From Kitagawia praeruptora (lineage: Eukaryota > Streptophyta > Magnoliopsida > Apiales > Apiaceae), in assembly GCA_037693485.1 (NCBI GenBank), contig CM075346.1:46298001-46362000 (forward strand): a stretch of DNA of 64,000 bases, written 5' to 3'. A program made the position numbers and the translations under genes. The stretch's first letter is position 1, and every line of letters begins with the position of its first letter. Below the pieces are notes generated by a model. The model searched no databases. It saw only the letters and a list, made by a program, of their open reading frames with translations, and had not been told where the DNA came from. Below, one piece after another: positions 10,955 through 22,247 of this stretch.

Positions 10955-13900
10955 TGTAAGAACCCAGATTTTTGGTAGAATTTAAAACTTTTTATTATGT
11001 AATAATGTGGGAATGAATAGTGGTTATGACTGCGATGTAACGAAGATCTATTAAATGAATGGAACGGATTTGAATTCAATTATTTATATGTCATGCAGAA
11101 TACTTTTGGTTGCCGGCATAGATAAGAATGATCTATCTCCTAAGAATATAAGTATATTACTTCAAGTAAGATTATTCTTATGTCATCCAAATCAATATCT
11201 ATTATAAGTCCAGCGGTTCCGTAAAAAGGTTAAGAAGCACCCGAGAGTGAACCAGGTTCATTTTCCTAATTATAGGAATTAAATAAAAATAAGTGATGAA
11301 TAGTGATTTTGGTGGAATTTGGAATATTATTATAATAATGTTATACCCGGTATTCGGAACGGATTTCTGAGTTCGTATTAGTGATCCAGGAAGAATATAA
11401 GTGTATGTAAAAGCTGTCGGATTCAGAAAAAGAGCACTTTCATTTTCTCCGAGATTTCCCTGGACACTGCAAGACTTAAGGATTGATAAAAGGGAATTAA
11501 GGAATTTAAATTCGAGAAGTATTAAGAAAGATGAGGAATAGTATTATAAATATTAAGAAGGTTTTCGGTAAAACCCTAACTAGAAACAAATGAGTTATTC
11601 CCTCGAACGATCAACGAATTAAGCAATAAACGGACAAGGAATCAAGCAGAGGAGGCAAGATGCATGCATGTGTGCAAGTGACAAATATCTAGAAACCATA
11701 TAGTTACTTAAGTAACCAATACTTAGTGAATCAACTAAGTACTTAGAAAACAAACCACTTGGTTAAGCCTTAACCATCCAATCTTCAACACTTGTCATGG
11801 TAAATCCTCATCCAACAATGCACACTTTAATAAAGGTGTTTTAAGATGAGATATTATCTAAATCAAACCACTTTATGCATTATTATCAAAATCAACCAAG
11901 CAAAACACCACTTTCTCTCCTTTCCTTTTACATTCGGCCTAAGCTAAATTCAAAAGAAGAAATCCATCTTCCACTCCTTATTTGATCTCCAAACTTTTAT
12001 GGTGAGACTTACATTTCATAAAAGTGATCTCCTAAAAATTTCAAAGCCAAACACCTTTGTTTCCATTTTCAAAGAATTCATCCAAGAGGAGGGTGAATAG
12101 TGATTCTATGAACTAATCTTGTTTTTTCTTGTTTTTCATGGTTGATTTAGCAAGCTTAAGCACCTCTAAGGATCATACCAAGCATAGTGAGGCTAGATCA
12201 TACTCCAAGGAAGGTATAGCAACTTGAAACCCTAGACTTTACTTTGAGATTTTGCATGATCTTGGTGGGTTTTAGTATAAGATGTGATATTAGCATGATT
12301 ATGAGCATGATTGTGGTTTAGATTTGTTAAATGTTAAGAATAGTTTAGATGAACGGAAAGGCATTGCTTGGCCTCAGTTCATGGTGATATATCATGTATA
12401 TGTTGTTTGGGATGGATACCTTGATTATTGGAAGGTTTGGAATTTAGATATATTCGATTTATAGCCGTCGTAATGCCGAAATTTCGTTAACATTAAGAAC
12501 ACGAATTTGACAGAAGGTTTAACTCACTGATTAGCTTCGACTTTTGCCATGATTAGCTAGATTATGTTATGAGCTTCGTTTTGATATAAAGATCGCATGA
12601 AACGGACTTACGGTTTAGGAGTTATGATTAAATTCGTAAAAGTGGTTCGGAACCGTAATCAAAAGTTCGTAATTGAAATTGATTCCCTTTAATTTTGTTT
12701 AATCAGTGGCGAATCGTGATAATTAAATAATAGAGAGAAAAAGGAAGGTGTGGGAGAAGACCGCATGTCAAATGGATCGTTTTCCGATTTTATAAAAATG
12801 TTCGAATCTAGGTTAAGTACGAAAGTACCCCTAAGAGGCATACTTGGTTATAACTTCGGTAAACCACTTAGAAAACGATCGATAAATATCGAGGTCTAAT
12901 CTTTCGACTTTAAAACTTATACGATTTAAATACTTACCATATGTAAGTGTAATGTCATGCTTTAGTAACGAACAAGTATCGGGTAATAAAAGCAATAGTA
13001 AGAGTGAATTAAAGGGGTATAACGAAACGACTCGAAAACGTGTTTCGAATTAAGTTAAGTTTATACGTAACCTTTTTAAAGGTGTTAAGTGATTAATCCC
13101 GAATGCCTTGGCTAATTATAGATCATCAGGCTGACCCGGGACACGCTACTACTACCCCTACTCGTACTCAATTTCCAGGCAAGTTTTCGAACCTTTCTTT
13201 TTAAAGGCTGTTGTTGTGAATATATATATATGTATGTGTTTTCAGTATACATATGCCATAGCATGCATGCCTATTCTCGAATTATTTTGAAATGCTTGTT
13301 CCCTAAATTATTGTTGGCTTATAAGCTAGATAGTTATATATCAGTTATAAGCCGGAAATTATTTAGACCCTTAATCGAAGGGCAGTGAACCTCATTCTTT
13401 GATTATAGACCGGGAGTCGATATTCCTTGATATATTGATATTATTTTCAGAGGAAATATTTAAGTAAATATTTTCCATTTGTTATCCGGCGAATATTGTT
13501 GGGATATTCCTTGAGATTATTTAATAAATATTATTCGGATTGTTCGTCAGTTGCTTATTTATTCGAGGAATATTATATGATTAATATTCATCTAAAAGTC
13601 GATTAAATATTCGAATATTATTTCGAACTCTCAATTAAGTTATTCATTCTTATTTACTCGATAAATATTATTTTGAATATTCATTCGAGTTTATTTAATT
13701 AATGAATATTATTTTAATATTCATTCGAGTCTTATTTATTTAAATGAATATTATTTCGAATATTCATTCGATCTCTATTTATTTTATAAATATTAGTTGA
13801 GCACTGATTCGAACTTCAGTTATTCGATAAATATTATCTTCGACATTCAGTTAAAGTCAATTCTATTATTGAACATGATTTTAAATATTCATTCGATATT

Positions 13901-15584
13901 CATTTCTTCGATAATTATTATTAAGTCGAATATTCATTATTTATTCAATGAATATGGTCTCAAGTATTCAATCGATAATTACTTCATCAATAAGTATCAT
14001 TTTTAAGTTGAATATTCATTATTTATTCAATGAATATTAGTTCAAATATCCATTTGACGATTATTTCATCAATAAAATACTATTATTATTAATAGGAATA
14101 TTCATTATTCGTCCAATGAATATTATTATTCTGAACAGTTATTCAAAGATTATTCCGAGCAACACCTTTCCAATACCCGTGACTCAAGAAATATTCTTGG
14201 AATATTTATTTAATTCTTCTAACTCGTTTCAAAGATACTTGGTGTCATTCACGTAGTATCATCGACCTCCGAACGTTATATAAATTATTACAGAGTCTTA
14301 TTAATATTATTATATTATCAAGGAAGGTTCTCAGTGATTTCATTCTCCCTTCGATTCTATTATAAGGGAACCTTACTTGAGGAATGTTATTTACCTTGTG
14401 ACTGCCCGGTCATAAATTATTCGTTCACTCGCAACTTGGTTGCTATCATTCCTGGCATTACGTGTACCCACTCATTATTCGAGGGGAAAGAATGTTGGAA
14501 CAAGTCATTATCCATTAACAAGCAGTAGCTTGGGAAATATTGGTAAATTTTCCTTTCCATTTAGATATGACTACCGGTGGAGTCTTATCAACAAGTATTA
14601 TACTTGGGGAAAGGGGGACAAACTTTATGTTTCAAAGTTATGGGTATGGAATGAACTAGGAGACGCGTAAGTGGCCGAGTGGCGCCGGTCCAGCAATAGC
14701 CCAACCGTTGGCTTAGGAGTTCCAGAGGGCGGTAAACAAGTAAATCCGTCGGAGCTACCTTCTACATGTAGAGAACGACTGATGAGATGCATGACATACG
14801 GCTGATCCCCGTAAACGTCAGGGCATCTGGCGCGGCAATGCTCCCGTATTAGTTCATCACTCAATGTTGGAAATTTTCTGCAACATCATCATAGTTGGCA
14901 GAGTTTGAAAAGTACTTCAAACTGGAATTGCAATATCATTCTGCAAGTTCCTATTTTTATGAAAATGATGCTATCTTGCTTATTTTGGCATAGCATATGC
15001 TTCCACAAAATATACATTTATTGAGTTACCTTGTAACTTCATCCTTTATATTAAACTGGCAATATTTTCTCTAATGCATGGCATATGATTTCAAACATAT
15101 CTTTGAACTGTCTTATATATTACTGCACAGTTATATATTGTTGGTGGGCTGTTGCTCACCCTTGCTTATTTATTATGTCACAACAACAGCTAGGTCACAT
15201 GGCCCGCGTCAGGCGCACTCGGCGCAAGCAGGTTACCCGCCCCGCAGGGCTACCCGTTGATATCATTGCTGCCATTGCTGAGGTAGCATAGCTCAGCAGC
15301 CTTGATTTCCAGTTTACTTATATGTATCAATAATGGTTAATCAACGGCTAAACTTTTAAACTTATGATGTTATCCTTTTGGCTTGTAATAACTTTTATTC
15401 GTAAACCAGTAATGCAAGACTTATTTCAATTTCATCTCTGGGACTATAACTGTGTGTGTGTGAGTGGTTCTTATTGTGGGGTCACAGCAGGTGATTTATT
15501 TATTGTGGACTCAAGTAAAGTACTAATCATGGAAAATAAGACCGTAACGACCCGATCCCGGACCCCGGATCTGGGGATGTTACA
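10955..15584 (+). repeat. Right LTR of Tekay element (4630 bp)
   Basis: Direct repeat of 50-4679 with equal length, preceded by the polypurine tract and followed by unrelated DNA at 15585. The near-identity of the two LTRs implies a recent insertion or recent homogenisation by recombination. Confidence 0.95.
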
Positions 15585-15690
15585 GTTTTTCTCTCGTTAA
15601 ATTTCTTCTTGCGAGCTACTCTATCTCTGTGATTAATATATTGATTCCTACTTTTTATATTCTTCTGTTTTTGCTTTCTGCTTTGTTTAT

Positions 15691-15953
15691 TACTCCCTCC
15701 GTTCCTTATTGTTATTCTTGTTTCATATGTCGGGATTGTTCATAACATGAGATAAATTACTAATTTACGTCTAATCTATAAGACCAAATATAGTCATGAG
15801 TGATCTTGTTGAATTCGTATTTATGAATACTTTAATACAGTGAAGTTTTTATATTTAATACTAATACGAAACTCAAGATATTAACGATCAAAAGTGTGTA
15901 TTGGCAAACGTGTCCAGTCAAAACAGGAAAAACATTAAGGGACGGAGGGAGTA
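15691..15953. mobile_element. Stowaway-like MITE, 263 bp
   Basis: It begins TACTCCCTCCGTTCC and ends GGGACGGAGGGAGTA: near-perfect terminal inverted repeats (TIRs) with flanking TA, the hallmark of Stowaway (Tc1/mariner-derived) MITEs. The interior is A+T-rich and non-coding. A diverged copy follows immediately. Confidence 0.85.
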
Positions 15954-16401
15954 CTTCCTCTATCTCTTTATCATGCTCGTTTGAAATGTCAATTTTGTTC
16001 ATTACATGAGGTAAATTATTAATTTATGGAAAATGTTAACCACAACCCTTAGGGCTATGGTTAAGGTGTTATGTGCTAGTTTTTAATTGGCTTAAGATTG
16101 TGCCCCACTTGCAAAAAAGTATGTGCCCCCATGCATTCACATAAATCATCCAATAAAAATCCACCACATGGCAAAAATTAATCCTTAAACATAGCCCTAA
16201 GGGTTGTTGTTAACAGGACCCTTAATTTATACCTAATCTATAAGACCAAATATAATCATGAGTGATCTTGTTGGATTTGTATTTGTTAGTACTTTAATAC
16301 AGTGAAATTTTTATATTTAATATTAATACAAAATTAGAAATTTTAATGGTCAAAAGTATACGTTAACAAATATGAAAAAGTAATATGAGTCGGAGGAAGT
16401 A
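15952..16401. mobile_element. Second, diverged copy of the same Stowaway-like MITE, split by another MITE
   Basis: Sequence before 16028 and after 16221 matches the interior of 15691-15953 (shared GAGTGATCTTGTTG and TAAGACCAAATATA stretches). It ends CGGAGGAAGTA. The interruption is the MITE at 16028-16221. The adjacent TA-to-TA placement suggests either a tandem insertion or a local duplication. Confidence 0.75.
16028..16221. mobile_element. Mutator-like MITE, 194 bp, copy 1
   Basis: The element is flanked by a perfect 9-bp TSD, TTAATTTAT (16019-16027 and 16222-16230). Its imperfect TIRs share the core ACCCTTAGGGCTATG. A second copy of the same length lies at 45814-46007 with a different perfect 9-bp TSD. 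Nine-base TSDs are typical of Mutator-like transposons. The interior is non-coding. Confidence 0.85.
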
Positions 16402-16590
16402 GTTAGTACCCGTTGGTTATCATCTGATTATACATGCATGGTACGTAGCTTACTTTGAATTATTAGTTTATTAAAATTGACACCTGTCATTCAGAGGTTA
16501 AAGTTTTACTTGGCTTTTTAATCTTGTTCACATGCCGTCTACTTTAACCGGTCTACTTTAACCGAATAAATCATTAATTAGCATATATTT

Positions 16591-16837
16591 TAGTTCCTCT
16601 GTCCCTCCCATTTCTTTACAGTTTTTTACACGCATTTTAAGGCTCCTAAAAAGTATAGTTTCATAACTTATTTTTTAATTTTTCTTTTTTTTTTTTATAA
16701 AAATAGGACAATTCTATTTTTATACAAAAAAAGAAAATTTAAAAAATAAGTTATGAAACTATCCGCAAATTACACCTTAAAATCCATGCCAGAATTACGT
16801 CCCCCAAGATAAAGAACCAAGGGGGACAGAGGGAGTA
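16591..16837. mobile_element. Foldback Stowaway-like MITE, copy 1
   Basis: Two arms (CTCTGTCCCTCCCATTTC... and ...GGGGGACAGAGGGAG) surround a long internal inverted repeat: TTTCATAACTTATTTTTTAA pairs with its complement about 60 bp on, so the RNA or single strand would form a hairpin. A shorter copy in the opposite orientation lies at 31625-31818. Confidence 0.75.
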
Positions 16838-17394
16838 GTTAATTATGTTAGTTACGTTTAATAATATGAGTAACTAATTTTCTTGCCGTAGTATGAAGAT
16901 GAATTTAATTTAATTGCTCTTGATTTCTTCTCGTTCCTATTAATTGATTCTCATAATTTTTCTTGGTGCTTAATTGATCAATTGATAAAGTGATTTTGAT
17001 ATACAATTGTTACCGGATTTATTTTTCGTAGCCTATGCTTACTCCTTGAAATTTTGATAGGTTATTGTTAGATTACAAGTTTCATAGTATATGCTTATCT
17101 CGCTAATTAATATACTTTATTTATGGAGGAAAGAGATATGCTTATCTCGTTAATTAATATACTTTATTTGTGAAGGAAAGAGAATTGATTTTAGGATGAG
17201 TTGATATTAATTGTGATTGTTTAATGGATTCGGATTCCTAGGTTTTTCATATTATTTGGTAATCTTTATTAATTAGGTTAATTAAATCTCATCTCAAACC
17301 TATTTGTCTAGTTCGCCTGATTTAATTATTAGGGTTTTAAAATTCATAGTCTTTGAGGATTGATCTGTATTTGCTACAACTAAACTGTGCGCTT
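16838..17394 (+). other. Non-coding A+T-rich stretch, probably intron of the dead CACTA-1 transposase gene
   Basis: No frame of note. It contains a 47-bp tandem duplication (about 17089-17183, unit starting ATATGCTTATCTCG). A splice-acceptor-like TTGCAG lies just before the coding remnant that begins near 17395. Confidence 0.45.
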
Positions 17395-17766
17395 GCAGTT
17401 AATTTACACATCAACGGGGATGATGCAGATGTGTTGCTTCGTAGAAAAAAGAATAGACCAGATTGGTTGGTGGGAAGGCAAGGTAAAACAGTTGCTTCGA
17501 CGACATAAACTGCTCCTACTATTCCAATTTCACAACCATATGTTGAGGAGTTGACTGTAAAGATCACTCAAAATCTGGAGACTGAAATGGAAGCCAAGGT
17601 TAATAGAAAAGTTCAGGAGAACATGGCTTGGTTCTTCAAAAAACTCGGAAAGGCAAATTCTAATATGAAGTTTGATGTTCTAGACTTTTGTGCTACCTTT
17701 TCTAGTGAATAGGATGACAGTGGCAATCCTTTCACTCCTGTCACTATGGGCGGCGATACTTCTTGA
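17395..17766 (+). pseudogene. Last exon of a TNPA-like (Transposase_24-type) CACTA transposase gene, broken
   Basis: One frame encodes segments such as NRKVQENMAWFFKKLGKAN, with an EMEAKVNRKVQ helix before it. This resembles the C-terminal part of plant Ptta/En/Spm (Transposase_24) proteins. The frame holds an internal TAA (about 17507) and a TAG (about 17710) before the final TGA near 17764, so it is not translatable as a whole. It probably belongs to CACTA-1, whose right end is at 25177 and whose left part is missing or lies beyond the Tekay insertion. The family call is moderate; the coding character is clear. Confidence 0.6.
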
Positions 17767-18204
17767 ATATGATCTGGTTTTTATCGTACTTAAGTAATTA
17801 TCAAACTTTAATAGAAATTTTTTGTTATCGTAGTTCGTAATTAAATGGTGGTTTGTGAAGTTGTTTGGAGTGGTTGAAGGAAGGAGAAGTGGTATATTTT
17901 GGTTTGAATGTTGGTGGTTGAAGTAGATCGGTGGTTGAAGGAGGCATTTTAATGATAGAATTTGGTTTGAATGTTGGTTTAGACATGTTGGTTTGAATGT
18001 TGGTTAGACATGTAATGGACATGTAATGGTTATTAATGGGAATGTTGCATATATAAAGAAGCTATTTTAATTTTTTTGTATTCTAGTGTTACATTTGCAT
18101 ATTATAGTGTTGCATATGCATGTCCATCTGATGTTACATTTGCCTATTGTAGTGTCACATTATAATCTTATTTAGTGTTACACTAGACATGTTACAGTGT
18201 TACA
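17767..18204 (+). repeat. 3' noncoding and subterminal repeats of CACTA-1 (left of the CACTA-2 insertion)
   Basis: Short direct repeats of GGTTTGAATGTTGG (about 17895-18005) are followed by many GTGTTACA or GTGTTGCA motifs (18085-18204). The same GTGTTACA motif resumes on the other side of CACTA-2 (24950-25170), showing that both parts were once continuous. Confidence 0.65.
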
Positions 18205-18720
18205 CACTACAAGAAAAACTGAAATATACAATGGTTATTGCCCGTTGTCTGATGCCCTGGAATAGCGTTGTCTATCGAGCAGGTGTCTCTTACCAACATC
18301 ACACAACGGTACACAAATCGTTGTCTGATATCCAGAACAACAACACACCAGGCTCCAAAAGCGTTGTAGCACACCCAGAAACCACAACGGTTATGGTATA
18401 AAGCGTTGTAGAAAAGGTGATATTACAACATTTTTGTTTATTATGAATGTTGTTAGATTTTAATGTGCACAACTGTTTTGGTGAATTAGAGGCACGCAAA
18501 GCCAACATTTACACAACATTCACATGTGATAGAATTCATTGTCTTCATGTTTTTTGTACAATGTTTTGTAGCTTCAAAAGTGTTGTTAGATTCTAATGTG
18601 CACAACTGTTTTTAGCCCACCCATATTTTGTTGTATTGTGTGTTAAGAATTTAGACAATGGTCCTTCATATTTAGACCGTTGTCTTTCTTCTTCTTTCAT
18701 GATAGTTCATTTTTACACAC
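18205..18720 (+). repeat. Left subterminal repeats of CACTA-2
   Basis: Numerous short copies of ACAACGGT, GTTGTCT and CAACATT in both orientations lie within the first 500 bp. This is the usual layout of En/Spm-type ends. Confidence 0.75.
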
Positions 18721-19327
18721 AACACTTTTATAAAAATTGATGTTGTAAGATATGATTTATAACATGTTTTCTTATAAATGCTTTCATTGGCTAAACATAA
18801 ACTAGACAATGCACCAATAAAATTCTACCATTACGACAAATATTCGCTATTACAATGAACTAAAATCTACCATTACAACCAAAATTCATCATCAACCAAC
18901 TAAAATTCAACCACCTAATGCTATTAATTTCTAAACAAAAATCAATTACATAACCTAAAAATAAACTCCAAGAACTGGAAATACCCTAAGTGTTATATAC
19001 AAGGCTGCAACCCATGATTTCCTACGCTCCAATATATCCAAAGCCCAGTGACAAGCCGTGCTTATTAGTTCAGCATGTGAGGCTGCACTGCATCTACAGA
19101 AGTTCTTGCTGTTGGTAGAGACTGCAGAATGGACAACAACAAATACAATTAAACAGGGCCCAAGTGAGATATATGAAATTCCAATCATGACATTCAAATT
19201 TAAATTTAACATGTCTTACAAGCGATATCAGCAAGTCCTGCTAGGTCCTAATATACCATTGTTGCTGTGCAAATAGATGTACTAGTTTAAGTACAGGAAA
19301 AATTTAAGTATCAGAAGTAAAACTTAC
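18721..19327 (-). other. Internal CACTA-2 sequence, possible captured coding remnant
   Basis: On the minus strand, 19110-19010 reads as an open stretch containing HWALDILERRKSWVAAL, flanked by splice-like sites. I do not recognise it, and it does not look like the expected continuation of the neighbouring DUF92 exons. It may be another captured exon. The rest is non-coding. Confidence 0.3.
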
Positions 19328-19683
19328 TCATCCAAACCCTTCTTTTTCCTGGAGCGAAGCACCTATTAAGCTTTCACCAAAATTAGCAATCTGGGTAGCT
19401 ACTACACATATGACAGCTTCAAGTGTGCTAATCTGCTTTCTCAATTTATGAGAGATTAAAAAAAATTGGAGTTAGAACTTGGAGCAATCGAGGAAACCTT
19501 TCCTTGGGGGGGAAAATATTAGGAGCAGGAAAGCAGGGACCAATTTATTATAATTATTTTTTAAAAAATAATGTAATAAACTACCAGAAGAAGTAATATG
19601 AATTGCAGCTAGAACTCCAGCAAAGGTTCCCTCGAGACTAACAGCTCCTTCTGTTCCCCTTGGAACCACCTTAAATGTTGTCA
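19328..19683 (-). pseudogene. Captured DUF92/VTE6-like gene fragment (two exons, broken)
   Basis: On the minus strand an exon starting at 19683 after CTAG encodes TTFKVVPRGTEGAVSLEGTF, the signature of the DUF92/TMEM19 family, whose plant member VTE6 acts in chloroplast phytol/tocopherol metabolism. After an intron-like gap, a second exon (19432-19328) encodes ATQIANFGESLIGASLQEKE, also characteristic of that family's C-terminus. The second exon runs into TGA at 19328-19330, where the family has a conserved Trp, directly before GTAAG. So this is a nonsense-mutated, partial copy inside a transposon, not a functional host gene. The family call rests on memory of the motif. Confidence 0.8.
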
Positions 19684-20640
19684 CTAGGTACCTAAATCAG
19701 GAAAAGCAATACTTATTTTAATATTTTCAAGGCCAATTGCAGAAATGTATATGTTTTTTCACACACAATGCATCCATGCTACTGTTGCTTGGCTACTCTT
19801 TGAGCGCAAACAAATCTTAAACCCAAATCCTATAACTAAATCAGTGGTTCCTTGGAAGAAGAATGTTTAGCTTAGATGACAACAACTTAAAGTAAAAGTG
19901 TGCAAAGTTCAGTGAATATGTGTATTATGCTGACTATTCAAACTGATTGGAAACTACTTGTTCAGTTTTTTTATCGATTATCAAGTAGTTATCATTGCAA
20001 CAAACTCATGTCTTGCAACTTAATTTTACAAAAAGTACCTCAAGCTTAAAATATAAGCTACATTGAACTGGTTTACTACATTTGAGCCATAGTTAACAAG
20101 AAACTACTTTATTTAAGAATTAACAACACTAGGCTGACAAATTCTTCTCAGCAATAAAAGTTAAAATTAAATCAGTGTAATTCAAAAATTCCATACAATC
20201 CTTTAACTAACTTAGTGATGACTTGAGCTACATAAGATACACTTAAACACACTTATCTCCAAGAAATAGATACAAGTACAAAAAAAAACACACACACATA
20301 CCTAATCTAGTTCTTCATTTAGAACATACAGTACAATCACAAAATTTAAATAATTACACAGTAGTGCGTGTTTAAAAGAGAAAACCCAGTTACCCAAATC
20401 ATGTAAAGATGAGATTTTATAAGAAAATTAACAATTGAGTGATACCTGATTGAAGCAAAGGCTGGGGTTTTGCTCACATATAATAAAAGTGTTTAAATCG
20501 TGTACAAACCAGCAGGTGGGTGATACTTACACAATTGTTTATACTACCATGTACTTATGGCTTTTCCAAAAAAAACTGTGTGGAGGAGAAGCGCGCACAC
20601 AAGTACCAATCAAAATTCTTGAATTCTTGAATCTAATCGC

Positions 20641-21260
20641 GTAGCCGCAGAAGATTTCAATGCACAACCATGCTAATCATTTCCACCTCTGTTTGAAACT
20701 GCACAGCCATGCCATTGTCCTGATAACTGATTGTTTGATAAATCCCTGATAACAATATAAACAAAATAAAAAAAATCAATCTTACATCCATAACAATATA
20801 AACAATATAATCAAACACAAAAAGGTTAATACCTAAATATTGAAGCCATGAATCCAAATCATAGAAGAATCCAAATCGACCCTGAAACAAGAGATAGCGA
20901 ACAATCATTGAACAATTATATCAAAGAAGAAGACATAAATCGAACAAGAATGAAACCAATTTGAACCCAAATCGAAGAAGCCCTAAATCAGAAAAGGCGT
21001 GACACCGAAGCCCTAGTTATGAAAAATACAGTAAGAAAGGGAGCAAATCAATCGAAATAATCAATTGTTGAAAACCAATTGAGACTAAGAGAGTTTATGA
21101 GCCAGGAGCTGGGTTAGTGAAATGAGAAAGAGATGGAAAAGAGATGCGGCTGGGTTAGTAAAAGGCTGAGGGGGGAAATAAAAATTTGATAAAGGGGGGA
21201 AATGAAATGTAGGAGAAGGGGGAAATGAAATATTGGGCGGTGGGAATTAGGGGAAATGAA
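20641..21260 (-). promoter_or_regulatory. Promoter/5' leader-like region for the captured transcript
   Basis: Read on the minus strand, 21260-20900 is rich in CT tracts and TTTCCCCC repeats and then resembles a plant 5' leader with a short uORF-free stretch and exon-like blocks (20890-20840, 20745-20650) bounded by GT/AG. No convincing coding start is seen. It may drive transcription through the DUF92-like exons. Confidence 0.3.
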
Positions 21261-21300
21261 AAGTTTGTACAAAAATATTTATATTTTATCTAACTACTCA

Positions 21301-22247
21301 GAGGGAGTAGTATTTTTGGCGGATTAACATTATAAATACGTATAAGAATAATTTTTTTTTCTAACTTTTTGTACACATCACTAAAATTAGTATCTAACAT
21401 CATCTATACGGTTGGATCATCCAAAAAAAATTTAAATAAAATATTATTCGAAAATTATACTAGTTTGACCAATGAGTACTTTGATAGTTGACCAATAAAA
21501 TCTCATACAAGAATGATTTATTTTTTTCTAATTTTTTGTACACATCACTAAAATAAGCATATAACATCATTCATAGGGTTGGATCTTCGGAAAATTTTTT
21601 TTAAAAAAATAGATTATGTTCAATCGGTACGACACTAATTAGAGGGAGTAGTACTTTTGACGGATTTACATTATAAACACGTACAAGAATGATTTTTTCT
21701 AACTTTTTGTACACATCACTAGAATTAGTATATATCATCATCCGTATGGTTGGATCGTCCAAAATAAATTTGAAAAAAAATATTATTCGAAAATTATAGT
21801 AGTTTGACCAAGTAATACTTTGATAGTTGACCATTAAAGTATCATACAAGAATGATTTGTGTTTTTCTAAATTTGTGTACACATCACTAAAATCAGCATA
21901 TAACATCATTCGAACGGTTGGATCGTCGGAATTTTTTTAAAAAAAAATAGATCAAGTTCACTCGGTACGACACTAATTAGAGGGAGTAGTACTTTTGACG
22001 GATTTACATTATAAACACGTACAAGAATGATTTTTTTTTCTAACTTTTTGTACACATCACTAAAATTAGTATCTAACATCATCTATATGGTTGGATCATC
22101 CAAAAAAAAATTGAAAAAAATATTATTCGAAAATTATACTAGTTTGACCAATGAGTACTTTGATAGTTGACCATTAAAATATCATACAAGAATGATTCGT
22201 TTTTTTTCTAATTTTGTATACATATCACTAAAATCAGTACATAAAAA
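21301..22247 (+). repeat. Tandem repeat of about 340 bp (2.8 units; two related halves of about 170 bp)
   Basis: The marker GAGGGAGTAGT recurs at 21301, 21642 and 21980. Each unit has two similar halves, both with ACAAGAATGATT, CACATCACTA and GGTTGGATCGTC. A further single copy of this repeat in the same orientation resumes at about 24110-24250, beyond the 174-bp array. Confidence 0.85.

Larger units (their letters stand above)
50..15584 (+). mobile_element. Ty3/gypsy chromovirus, Tekay-type, complete, with shared left LTR
   Basis: The element consists of two 4630-bp direct LTRs (TG...CA), a PBS complementary to initiator tRNA-Met, an extra ORF, one uninterrupted gag-pol frame with a C-terminal chromodomain, and a polypurine tract. 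Domain order (Gag, protease, RT, RNase H, integrase, chromodomain) is that of chromoviruses. The very long LTRs and the style of the C-terminal chromodomain point to the Tekay/Del clade. Tekay elements usually have LTRs of a few kb, so 4.6 kb is at or above the usual range. The 5' TSD cannot be checked because another internal region precedes the left LTR. The right flank begins GTTTT at 15585. Confidence 0.93.
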
